A DNA stretch of 64,000 nucleotides from NCBI GenBank assembly GCA_037893245.1, contig JBAIAA010000351.1, positions 372,001 through 436,000 of the forward strand, in the 5' to 3' direction. The translations under genes were made by a program, and so were the position numbers. The notes below the pieces were generated by a model. That model made no database searches and had not been told where the DNA came from. It saw only the letters and a program-made list of their open reading frames with translations. How positions within the stretch are numbered: the stretch's first letter is position 1; every line of letters begins with the position of its first letter. The stretch is from Crossaster papposus (lineage: Eukaryota; Echinodermata; Asteroidea; Velatida; Solasteridae). Shown here one piece after another: positions 13,596 through 22,735 of the stretch.

Positions 13596-14271
13596 TTAAA
13601 GAACCATTTTTTCAAAAGAACCTAAAAACAAATGTAAACATTGGTTTTTATGTTGATTATTTCCTAACGTTTCCAACAATGTATAGTTTAGCAAATCTAC
13701 ACAAACAGTGAACGAAACTTTCAATATGTACATTATGAACCTGACTTGGAGGCAAGCGCTTTACACACAAGCCACCCAACCCAATCCTATCGGCTTGATC
13801 TGTTAGCTAAGCTTGATAGAATCCAAGGTATTATATTCCCATCGACCCAGTCCTATCGGCCTGACCTTAGCTAAGCTGGATAGAATCCAAGGTATTCATA
13901 TTCCCATCGACCCAATCCTACCGGCCTGACCTAATAGCTAAGCTTGATAGAATCCAAGGTATATCCCAATCGACCCAATCCTATCGGCCTGAGCTAATAG
14001 CTAAGCTGACTAGAATCAACGGTATTCATAACCCCATTGACCCAATCCTATCGGCCTGACCTAATAGCTAAGCTTGATAGAATCCAATGTATTCATAACC
14101 CCATCGACCCAATCCTACCGGCCTGACCTAATAGCTAAGCTGGATAGAATCAACGGTATTCATATAATAATAATAATAATTGGGGAGGCTAATCATCCTT
14201 ACTCGCAGCTGGTGTGCTGAATTGCGAAGGATGCAAGTGACACCCACTGACTGTTCATGTGTCACGTCACA
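13596..14271. repeat. 6-subrepeat unit (variant 4, private changes)
   Basis: This long unit contains a-b-c-d-e-f but is not a close copy of the others. It has ttccaacaatg in the head, agcttgatagaatccaagg in c, gagctaatagc and gctgactagaatc in d, ccaatgtattc in e, gaatcaacgg in f and cacccactgac in the tail. It sits directly before the second copy of the window's first unit. Confidence 0.9.
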
Positions 14272-14813
14272 TTAAAGAACCATTTTTTCAAAAGAACCTA
14301 AAAACAAATGTAAACATTGGTTTTTATGTTGATTATTTCCTAACGTTTCCAAAAATGTATAGTTTAGCAAATCTACACAAACAGTGAACGAAACTTTCAA
14401 TATGTACATTATGAACCTGACTTGGAGGCAAGCGCTTTACACACAAGCCACCCAACCCAATCCTATCGGTTTGATCTGTTAGCTAAGCTTGATAGAATCC
14501 AAGGTATTCATATTCCCATCGACCCAATCCTACCGGCCTGACCTAATAGCTAAGCTGGATAGAATCCTAGGTATAACCCAATCGACCCAATCCTATCGGC
14601 CTGAGCTAATGGCTAAGCTGAATAGAATCAACGGTATTCATAACCCCATCGACCCAATCCTACCGGCCTGACCTAATAGCTAAGCTGGATAGAATCCACG
14701 GTATTCATATAATAATAATAATTGGGGAGGCTAATCAACCTTACTTGCAGCTGGTGTGCTGAATTGCGAAGGATGCAAGTGACACCCAATGACTTTCCAT
14801 GTGTCACGTCACA
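14272..14813. repeat. 4-subrepeat unit a-c-d-f, second copy
   Basis: From 14311 onward this unit matches the start of the window at an offset of 14310 bp, including cggtttgatc, gaatcctaggtataaccc and gactttccatg. One visible difference is ctaatcaacc for ctaatcatcc near 14735. Confidence 0.9.
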
Positions 14814-15419
14814 TTAATGAACCATTTTTTTCAAAAAAACCTAAAAACAAATGTAAACATTGGTTTTTATGTTGAGTATTTCCTAACGTTTCCAAAAATG
14901 TATTGTTTAGCAAATCTACACAAACAGTGAACGAAACTTTCAATATGTACATTATGAACCGGACTTGGAGGCAAGGGCTTTACACACAAGCCACCCAACC
15001 AATCCTATCGGCTTGATCTGTTAGCTAAGCTTGATAGAATCCAAGGTATTATATTCCCATCGACCCAGTCCTATCGGCCTGACCTTAGCTAAGCTGGATA
15101 GAATCCAAGGTATATCCCAATCGACCCAATCCTATCGGCCTGAGCTAATGGCTAAGCTGAATAGAATCAACGGTATTCATAACCCCATTGACCCAATCCT
15201 ATCGGCCTGACCTAATAGCTAAGCTTGATAGAATCCATGGTATTCATAAACCCATCGACCCAATCCTACCGGCCTGGCCTAATAGCTAAGCTGCATAGAA
15301 TCCACGGTATTCATATAATAATAATAATTGGGGAGGCTAATCATCCTTACTCGCAGCTGGTGTGCTGAATTGCGAAGGATGCAAGTGACACCCAATGACT
15401 TTTCATGTGTCACGTCACA
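14814..15419. repeat. 5-subrepeat unit with a b/c hybrid
   Basis: The order is a, a b/c hybrid, d, e, f. The second subrepeat begins like b (ccagtcc, ccttagc) and ends like c (ccaaggtatatcccaatcgac), the junction expected from an exchange between neighbouring subrepeats that removes one copy. Private changes are gaaccggactt, cataaacccatc, ggcctggcc and agctgcatag. It is the only 5-subrepeat unit in the window. Confidence 0.88.
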
Positions 15420-15960
15420 TTAAAGAACCATTTTTTCAAAAGAACCTAAAAACAAATGTAAACATTGGTTTTTATGTTGATTATTTCCTAACGTTTCCAA
15501 AAATGTATAGTTTAGCAAATCTACACAAACAGTGAACGAAACTTTCAATATGTACATTATGAACCTGACTTGGAGGCAAGCGTTTTACACACAAGCCACC
15601 CAACCCAATCCTATCGGCTTGATCTGTTAGCTAAGCTTGATAGAATCCAAGGTATTATATTCCCATCGACCCAGTCCTACCGGCCTGACCTAATAGCTAA
15701 GCTGGATAGAATCCAAGGTATATCCCAATCGACCCAATCCTATCGGCCTGAGCTAATGGCTAAGCTGAATAGAATCCATGGTATTCATAACCCCATCGAC
15801 CCAATCCTACCGGCCTGACCTAATAGCTAAGCTGGATAGAATCCAAGGTATTCATATAATAATAATAATTGGGGAGGCTAATCATCCTTACTTGCAGCTG
15901 GTGTGCTGAATTGCGAAGGATGCAAGTGACACCCAATGACTTTTCATGTGTCACGTCACA
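15420..15960. repeat. 4-subrepeat unit with a second b/c hybrid
   Basis: The order is a, hybrid, d, f. The hybrid starts with b's ccagtcc but switches to c by cctaccgg, so its breakpoint is further left than that of the preceding unit and the two deletions look independent. The last subrepeat ends ccaaggtattcat, unlike the usual ccacgg. Its subrepeats happen to stay in one reading frame for 82 codons, which I treat as chance. Confidence 0.88.
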
Positions 15961-16636
15961 TTAAGGAACCATTTTTTTCAAAAAAACCTAAAAACAAATG
16001 TAAACATTGGTTTTTATGTTGAGTATTTCCTAACGTTTCCAAAAATGTATAGTTTAGCAAATCTACACAAACAGTGAACGAAACTTTCAATATGTACATT
16101 ATGAACCTGACTTGGAGGCAAGGGCTTTACACACAAGCCACGCAACCAATCCTATCGGCTTGATCTGTTAGCTAAGCTTGATAGAATCCAAGGTATTATA
16201 TTCCCATCGACCCAGTCCTATCGGCCTGACCTTAGCTAAGCTGGATAGAATCCAAGGTATTCATATTTCCATCAACCCAATCCTACCGGCCTGACCTAAT
16301 AGCTAAGCTGGATAGAATCCAAGGTATATCCCAATCGACCCAATCCTATCGGCCTGAGCTAATGGCTAAGCTGAATAGAATCAACGGTATTCATAACCCC
16401 ATTGACCCAATCCTATCGGCCTGACCTAATAGCTAAGCTTGATAGAATCCATGGTATTCATAACCCCATCGACCCAATCCTACCGGCCTGACCTAATAGC
16501 TAAGCTGGATAGAATCCACGGTATTCATATAATAATAATAATAATTGGGGAGGCTAATCATCCTTACTCGCAGCTGGTGTGCTGAATTGCGAAGGATGCA
16601 AGTGACACCCAATGACTGTTCATGTGTCACGTCACA
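15961..16636. repeat. 6-subrepeat unit (variant 1), second copy
   Basis: This matches the long unit at 504, including ccacgcaacc and atttccatcaaccc, at an offset of 15457 bp. It starts ttaaggaacc rather than ttaatgaacc. Confidence 0.9.
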
Positions 16637-17309
16637 TTAAAGAACAATTTTTTCAAAAGAACCTAAAAACAAATGTAAACATTGGTTTTTATGTTGATTA
16701 TTTTCTAACGTTTCCAAAAATGTATAGTTTAGCAAATCTACACAAACAGTGAACGAAACTTTCAATATGTACATTATGAACCTGACTTGGAGGCAAGCGC
16801 TTTACACAGAAGCCACCCAACCCAATCCTATCGGCTTGATCTGTTAGCTAAGCTTGATAGAATCCAAGGTATTATATTCCCATCGACCCAGTCCTATCGG
16901 CCTGACCTTAGCTAAGCTGGATAGAATCCAAGGTATTCATATTCCCATCGACCCAATCCTACCGGCCTGACCTAATAGCTAAGCTGGATAGAATCCAAGG
17001 TATATCCCAATCGACCCAATCCTATCGGCCTGAGCTAATGGCTAAGCTAAATAGAATCAACGGTATTCATAACCCCATTGACCCAATCCTATCGGCCTGA
17101 CCTAATAGCTAAGCTTGATAGAATCCAATGTATTCATAACCCCATCGACCCAATCCTACCGGCCTGACCTAATAGCTAAGCTGGATAGAATCCACGGTAT
17201 TCATATAATAATAATAATTGGGGAGGCTAATCATCCTTACTTGCAGCTGGTGTGCTGAATTGCGAAGGATGCAAGTGACACCCAATGACTGTTCATGTGT
17301 CACGTCACA
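16637..17309. repeat. 6-subrepeat unit (variant 2), second copy
   Basis: This matches the long unit at 1180, including gattattttctaacg, gctaaatagaatc and ccaatgtattc, at the same 15457-bp offset. A private change is agaacaatt near 16642. Confidence 0.9.
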
Positions 17310-17985
17310 TTAAAGAACCATTTTTTCAAAAGAACCTAAAAACAAATGTAAACATTGGTTTTTATGTTGATTATTTCCTAACGTTTCCAAAAATGTATAG
17401 TTTAGCAAATCTACACAAACAGTGAACGAAACTTTCAATATGTACATTATGAACCTGACTTGGAGGCAAGCGTTTTACACACAAGCCACCCAACCCAATC
17501 CTATCGGCTTGATCTGTTAGCTAAGCTTGATAGAATCCAAGGTATTATATTCCCATCGACCCAGTCCTATCGGCCTGACCTTAGCTAAGCTGGATAGAAT
17601 CCAAGGTATTCATATTCCCATCGACCCAATCCTACCGGCCTGACCTAATAGCTAAGCTGGATAGAATCCAAGGTATATCCCAATCGACCCAATCCTATCG
17701 GCCTGAGCTAATGGCTAAGCTGAATAGAATCCATGGTATTCATAACCCCATTGACCCAATCCTATCGGCCTGACCTAATAGCTAAGCTTGATAGAATCCA
17801 TGGTATTCATAACCCCATCGACCCAATCCTACCGGCCTGACCTAATAGCTAAGCTGGATAGAATCCACGGTATTCATATAATAATAATAATAATTGGGGA
17901 GGCTAATCATCCTTACTCGCAGCTGGTGTGCTGAATTGCGAAGGATGCAAGTGACACCCAATGACTGTTCATGTGTCACGTCACA
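17310..17985. repeat. 6-subrepeat unit (variant 3), last long unit
   Basis: This is the fifth copy of the block-opening long unit and the rightmost unit in the window with more than three subrepeats. Everything to its right is the 3-subrepeat type. The following unit has tttttatattgat instead of tttttatgttgat near 18035. Confidence 0.9.
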
Positions 17986-19412
17986 TTAAAGAACTATTTT
18001 TTCAAAAGAACCTAAAAACAAATGTAAACATTGGTTTTTATATTGATTATTTCCTAACGTTTCCAAAAATGTATAGTTTAGCAAATCTACACAAACAGTG
18101 AACGAAACTTTCAATATGTACATTATGAACCTGACTTGGAGGCAAGCGCTTTACACAGAAGCCACCCAACCCAATCCTATCGGCTTGATCTGTTAGCTAA
18201 GCTTGATAGAATCCAAGGTATTATATTCCCATCGACCCAGTCCTATCGGCCTGACCTTAGCTAAGCTGGATAGAATCCAAGGTATTCATATTCCCATCGA
18301 CCCAATCCTACCGGCCTGACCTAATAGCTAAGCTGGATAGAATCAACGGTATTCATATAATAATAATAATAATTGGGGAGGCTAATCATCCTTACTCGCA
18401 GCTGGTCTGCTGAATTGCGAAGGATGCAAGTGACACCCAATGACTGTTCATGTGTCACGTCACATTAAAGAACCATTTTTTCAAAAGAACCTAAAAACAA
18501 ATGTAAACATTGGTTTTTATGTTGATTATTTCCTAACGTTTCCAAAAATGTATAGTTTAGCAAATCTACACAAACAGTGAACGAAACTTTCAATATGTAC
18601 ATTATGAACCTGACTTGGAGGCAAGGGCTTTACACACAAGCCACCCAACCAATCCTATCGGCTTGATCTGTTAGCTAAGCTTGATAGAATCCAAGGTATT
18701 ATATTCCCATCGACCCAGTCCTATCGGCCTGACCTTAGCTAAGCTGGATAGAATCCAAGGTATTCATATTCCCATCGACCCAATCCTACCGGCCTGACCT
18801 AATAGCTAAGCTGGATAGAATCCACGGTATTCATATAATAATAATAATTGGGGAGGCTAATCATCCTTACTTGCAGCTGGTGTGCTGAATTGCGAAGGAT
18901 GCAAGTGACACCCAATGACTGTTCATGTGTCACGTCACATTAAAGAACCATTTTTTCAAAAGAACCTAAAAACAAATGTAAACATTGGTTTTTATGTTGA
19001 TTATTTCCTAACGTTTCCAAAAATGTATAGTTTAGCAAATCTACACAAACAGTGAACGAAACTTTCAATATGTACATTATGAACCTGACTTGGAGGCAAG
19101 GGCTTTACACACAAGCCACCCAACCAATCCTATCGGCTTGATCTGTTAGCTAAGCTTGATAGAATCCAAGGTATTATATTCCCATCGACCCAGTCCTATC
19201 GGCCTGACCTTAGCAGCTGGATAGAATCCAAGGTATTCATATTCCCATCGACCCAATCCTACCGGCCTGACCTAATAGCTAAGCTGGATAGAATCCACGG
19301 TATTCATATAATAATAATAATTGGGGAGGCTAATCATCCTTACTTGCAGCTGGTGTGCTGAATTGCGAAAGATGCAAGTGACACCCAATGATTGTTCATG
19401 TGTCACGTCACA
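17310..19412. repeat. Higher-order block, copy 5 (676+479+475+473 bp)
   Basis: This block matches copy 2 in unit lengths. Together with the three units after it, it corresponds to 3959-7486 at a fixed offset of 13351 bp. Confidence 0.9.
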
Positions 19413-22260
19413 TTAAAGAACCATTTTTTCAAAAGAACCTAAAAACAAATGTAAACATTGGTTTTTATGTTGATTATTTCCTAACGTTTCCAAAAATGTA
19501 TAGTTTAGCAAATCTACACAAACAGTGAACGAAACTTTCAATATGTACATTATGAACCTGACTTGGAGGCAAGGGCTTTACACACAAGCCACCCAACCAA
19601 TCCTATCGGCTTGATCTGTTAGCTAAGCTTGATAGAATCCAAGGTATTATATTCCCATCGACCCAGTCCTATCGGCCTGACCTTAGCTAAGCTGGATAGA
19701 ATCCAAGGTATTCATATTCCCATCGACCCAATCCTACCGGCCTGACCTAATAGCTAAGCTGGATAGAATCCACGGTATTCATATAATAATAATAATTGGG
19801 GAGGCTAATCATCCTTACTTGCAGCTGGTGTGCTGAATTGCGAAGGATGCAAGTGACACCCAATGACTGTTCATGTGTCACGTCACATTAAAGAACCATT
19901 TTTTCAAAAGAACCTAAAAACAAATGTAAACATTGGTTTTTATGTTGATTATTTCCTAACGTTTCCAAAAATGTATAGTTTAGCAAATCTACACAAACAG
20001 TGAACGAAACTTTCAATATGTACATTATGAACCTGACTTGGAGGCAAGGGCTTTACACACAAGCCACCCAACCAATCCTATCGGCTTGATCTGTTAGCTA
20101 AGCTTGATAGAATCCAAGGTATTATATTCCCATCGACCCAGTCCTATCGGCCTGACCTTAGCTAAGCTGGATAGAATCCAAGGTATTCATATTCCCATCG
20201 ACCCAATCCTACCGGCCTGACCTAATAGCTAAGCTGGATAGAATCCACGGTATTCATATAATAATAATAATTGGGGAGGCTAATCATCCTTACTTGCAGC
20301 TGGTGTGCTGAATTGCGAAGGATGCAAGTGACACCTAATGACTGTTCATGTGTCACGTCACATTAAAGAACCATTTTTTCAAAAGAACCTAAAAACAAAT
20401 GTAAACATTGGTTTTTATGTTGATTATTTCCTAACGTTTCCAAAAATGTATAGTTTAGCAAATCTACACAAACAGTGAACGAAACTTTCAATATGTACAT
20501 TATGAACCTGACTTGGAGGCAAGGGCTTTACACACAAGCCACCCAACCAATCCTATCGGCTTGATCTGTTAGCTAAGCTTGATAGAATCCAAGGTATTAT
20601 ATTCCCATCGACCCAGTCCTATCGGCCTGACCTTAGCTAAGCTGGATAGAATCCAAGGTATTCATATTCCCATCGACCCAATCCTACCGGCCTGACCTAA
20701 TAGCTAAGCTGGATAGAATCCACGGTATTCATATAATAATAATAATTGGGGAGGCTAATCATCCTTACTTGCAGCTGGTGTGCTGAATTGCGAAGGATGC
20801 AAGTGACACCCAATGACTGTTCATGTGTCACGTCACATTAAAGAACCATTTTTTCAAAAGAACCTAAAAACAAATGTAAACATTGGTTTTTATGTTGATT
20901 ATTTCCTAACGTTTCCAAAAATGTATAGTTTAGCAAATCTACACAAACAGTGAACGAAACTTTCAATATGTACATTATGAACCTGACTTGGAGGCAAGGG
21001 CTTTACACACAAGCCACCCAACCAATCCTATCGGCTTGATCTGTTAGCTAAGCTTGATAGAATCCAAGGTATTATATTCCCATCGACCCAGTCCTATCGG
21101 CCTGACCTTAGCTAAGCTGGATAGAATCCAAGGTATTCATATTCCCATCGACCCAATCCTACCGGCCTGACCTAATAGCTAAGCTGGATAGAATCCACGG
21201 TATTCATATAATAATAATAATTGGGGAGGCTAATCATCCTTACTTGCAGCTGGTGTGCTGAATTGCGAAGGATGCAAGTGACACCCAATGACTGTTCATG
21301 TGTCACGTCACATTAAAGAACCATTTTTTCAAAAGAACCTAAAAACAAATGTAAACATTGGTTTTTATGTTGATTATTTCCTAACGTTTCCAAAAATGTA
21401 TAGTTTAGCAAATCTACACAAACAGTGAACGAAACTTTCAATATGTACATTATGAACCTGACTTGGAGGCAAGGGCTTTACACACAAGCCACCCAACCAA
21501 TCCTATCGGCTTGATCTGTTAGCTAAGCTTGATAGAATCCAAGGTATTATATTCCCATCGACCCAGTCCTATCGGCCTGACCTTAGCAGCTGGATAGAAT
21601 CCAAGGTATTCATATTCCCATCGACCCAATCCTACCGGCCTGACCTAATAGCTAAGCTGGATAGAATCCACGGTATTCATATAATAATAATAATTGGGGA
21701 GGCTAATCATCCTTACTTGCAGCTGGTGTGCTGAATTGCGAAGGATGCAAGTGACCCCCAATGACTGTTCATGTGTCACGTCACATTAAAGAACCATTTT
21801 TTCAAAAGAACCTAAAAACAAATGTAAACATTGGTTTTTATGTTGATTATTTCCTAACGTTTCCAAAAATGTATAGTTTAGCAAATCTACACAAACAGTG
21901 AACGAAACTTTCAATATGTACATTATGAACCTGACTTGGAGGCAAGGGCTTTACACACAAGCCACCCAACCAATCCTATCGGCTTGATCTGTTAGCTAAG
22001 CTTGATAGAATCCAAGGTATTATATTCCCATCGACCCAGTCCTATCGGCCTGACCTTAGCTAAGCTGGATAGAATCCAAGGTATTCATATTCCCATCGAC
22101 CCAATCCTACCGGCCTGACCTAATAGCTAAGCTGGATAGAATCCACGGTATTCATATAATAATAATAATTGGGGAGGCTAATCATCCTTACTTGCAGCTG
22201 GTGTGCTGAATTGCGAAGGATGCAAGTGACACCCAATGACTGTTCATGTGTCACGTCACA

Positions 22261-22444
22261 TTAAAGAACCATTTTTTCAAAAGAACCTAAAAACAAATGT
22301 AAACATTGGTTTTTATGTTGATTATTTCCTAACGTTTCCAAAAATGTATAGTTTAGCAAATCTACACAAACAGTGAACGAAACTTTCAATATGTACATTA
22401 TGAACCTGACTTGGAGGCAAGGGCTTTACACACAAGCCACCCAA
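22261..22444. repeat. Unit head: conserved AT-rich segment
   Basis: This 184-bp segment occurs once per unit and is almost invariant across about 129 copies. It is AT-rich, with several short A and T tracts in its first 100 bases. It includes a perfect forkhead-type motif, TGTAAACA, at 22298-22305, beside an inverted CCAAT (ATTGG). Two head variants mark blocks in the left zone. One has seven T's in the first T run and ttaatgaacc or ttaaggaacc at the start (units at 504, 14814 and 15961). The other has gaactatt in place of gaaccatt in units that follow a long unit. No function can be assigned. Confidence 0.85.
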
Positions 22445-22510
22445 CCAATCCTATCGGCTTGATCTGTTAGCTAAGCTTGATAGAATCCAAGGTATTATAT
22501 TCCCATCGAC
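22445..22510. repeat. Subrepeat a (66 bp)
   Basis: This is the first of the internal subrepeats and the most diverged from the others. It has cggcttgatctgttagc where the others have cggcctgacc followed by taatagc or ttagc. It contains the palindrome AGCTAAGCT (22469-22477) overlapping the HindIII site. It is present at the same place in every unit, long or standard. Confidence 0.9.
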
Positions 22511-22575
22511 CCAGTCCTATCGGCCTGACCTTAGCTAAGCTGGATAGAATCCAAGGTATTCATATTCCCATCGAC
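22511..22575. repeat. Subrepeat b (65 bp)
   Basis: The second subrepeat is recognised by ccagtcc at its start and by cctgaccttagc, which lacks two bases relative to the cctgacctaatagc of later subrepeats. AGCTAAGCT lies at 22533-22541. In twenty units of the window a further 2-bp loss turns ttagctaagctgg into ttagcagctgg, giving the 473-bp unit and creating a second PvuII site. Confidence 0.9.
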
Positions 22576-22630
22576 CCAATCCTACCGGCCTGACCTAATA
22601 GCTAAGCTGGATAGAATCCACGGTATTCAT
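22576..22630. repeat. Subrepeat c/f, truncated at the microsatellite
   Basis: The third subrepeat begins ccaatcctaccgg and ends ccacggtattcat, where the microsatellite replaces the usual last 12 bases. Its first part matches both subrepeat c and subrepeat f of the long units, and its end matches f. It is therefore best read as a c/f junction left by deletion of three subrepeats. AGCTAAGCT lies at 22600-22608, so the three palindromes in a unit are spaced 64 and 67 bp apart. Confidence 0.85.
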
Positions 22631-22645
22631 ATAATAATAATAATT
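22631..22645. repeat. TAA microsatellite within the unit
   Basis: A run of ATA/TAA triplets joins the last subrepeat to the tail in every unit. Most units have the run length seen here. Many long units, the 479-bp units and a few 476-bp units have one triplet more, and one unit near 50171-50181 has one fewer. Slippage at this run explains the 3-bp length steps between otherwise equal units. In two adjacent units near 61520 and 61995 the run begins with catacaat instead of catataat. Confidence 0.9.
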
Positions 22646-22735
22646 GGGGAGGCTAATCATCCTTACTTGCAGCTGGTGTGCTGAATTGCGAAGGATGCAA
22701 GTGACACCCAATGACTGTTCATGTGTCACGTCACA
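22646..22735. repeat. Unit tail: conserved segment ending in TCACGTCACA
   Basis: This 90-bp segment starts ggggaggctaatcatcc and is almost invariant. It holds a PvuII site (22670-22675), a CCAAT motif (22708-22712) and TCACGTCA (22726-22733), which differs from the CRE palindrome TGACGTCA at one base on either strand. Tail variants help trace blocks: gcgaaagatg in the fourth unit of the left-zone higher-order block, ctggtctgctg in the 479-bp units, and cacctaatgac at 6985, 12144 and 20336. Confidence 0.85.

Larger units (their letters stand above)
1..17985. repeat. Satellite array, mixed zone with long and standard units
   Basis: This stretch holds 33 consecutive units of the satellite. Unit lengths, measured between successive copies of the head motif acattgg, run 543, 675, 673, 676, 479, 475, 476, 676, 479, 475, 473, 475, 475, 475, 676 and so on. 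Ten units carry six subrepeats, three carry four, one carries five and the rest carry three. All non-standard units of the whole window lie here. The units form higher-order blocks that recur in the same order, annotated separately. There is no gene; the window starts 39 bases inside a unit, so the array extends further left. The spacing was read by hand from the sequence and is internally consistent. Confidence 0.97.
17310..20837. repeat. Seven-unit segment, second copy of 3959-7486
   Basis: This is the counterpart of 3959-7486 at offset 13351. It bridges the mixed zone and the homogenised zone: its first unit is the last long unit, and its last three are ordinary 475-bp units. Confidence 0.87.
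22261..22735. repeat. Reference satellite unit (475 bp)
   Basis: This unit is chosen as a typical copy of the standard type; the start is set at the TTAA used by the mobile element elsewhere. Its parts are a 184-bp head (22261-22444), three subrepeats (22445-22630), a TAA microsatellite (22631-22645) and a 90-bp tail (22646-22735). It has one HindIII site (AAGCTT, 22473-22478) and one PvuII site (CAGCTG, 22670-22675), so a HindIII digest of the homogenised array should give a ladder near 475 bp. Stop codons interrupt all forward frames. I do not recognise the family, and the unit resembles no tRNA, 5S or snRNA gene that I can identify. Confidence 0.95.

Noticed and set aside
15570..15818. 82-codon open frame with three in-frame copies of a TQSYR...AKLDRI-type repeat
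   Set aside because: It exists only in the one unit with a b/c hybrid subrepeat, whose lengths happen to keep the frame. No other unit preserves it, so it is not a gene under selection.
22628..22645. TATA box in catataataataa
   Set aside because: It is part of a variable TAA microsatellite, and nothing downstream resembles a transcript start or gene. Any TATA function would be speculation.
22261..22735. CENP-B box
   Set aside because: I looked for TTCG....A..CGGG and its complement in the unit and did not find it. A centromeric role is neither supported nor excluded.
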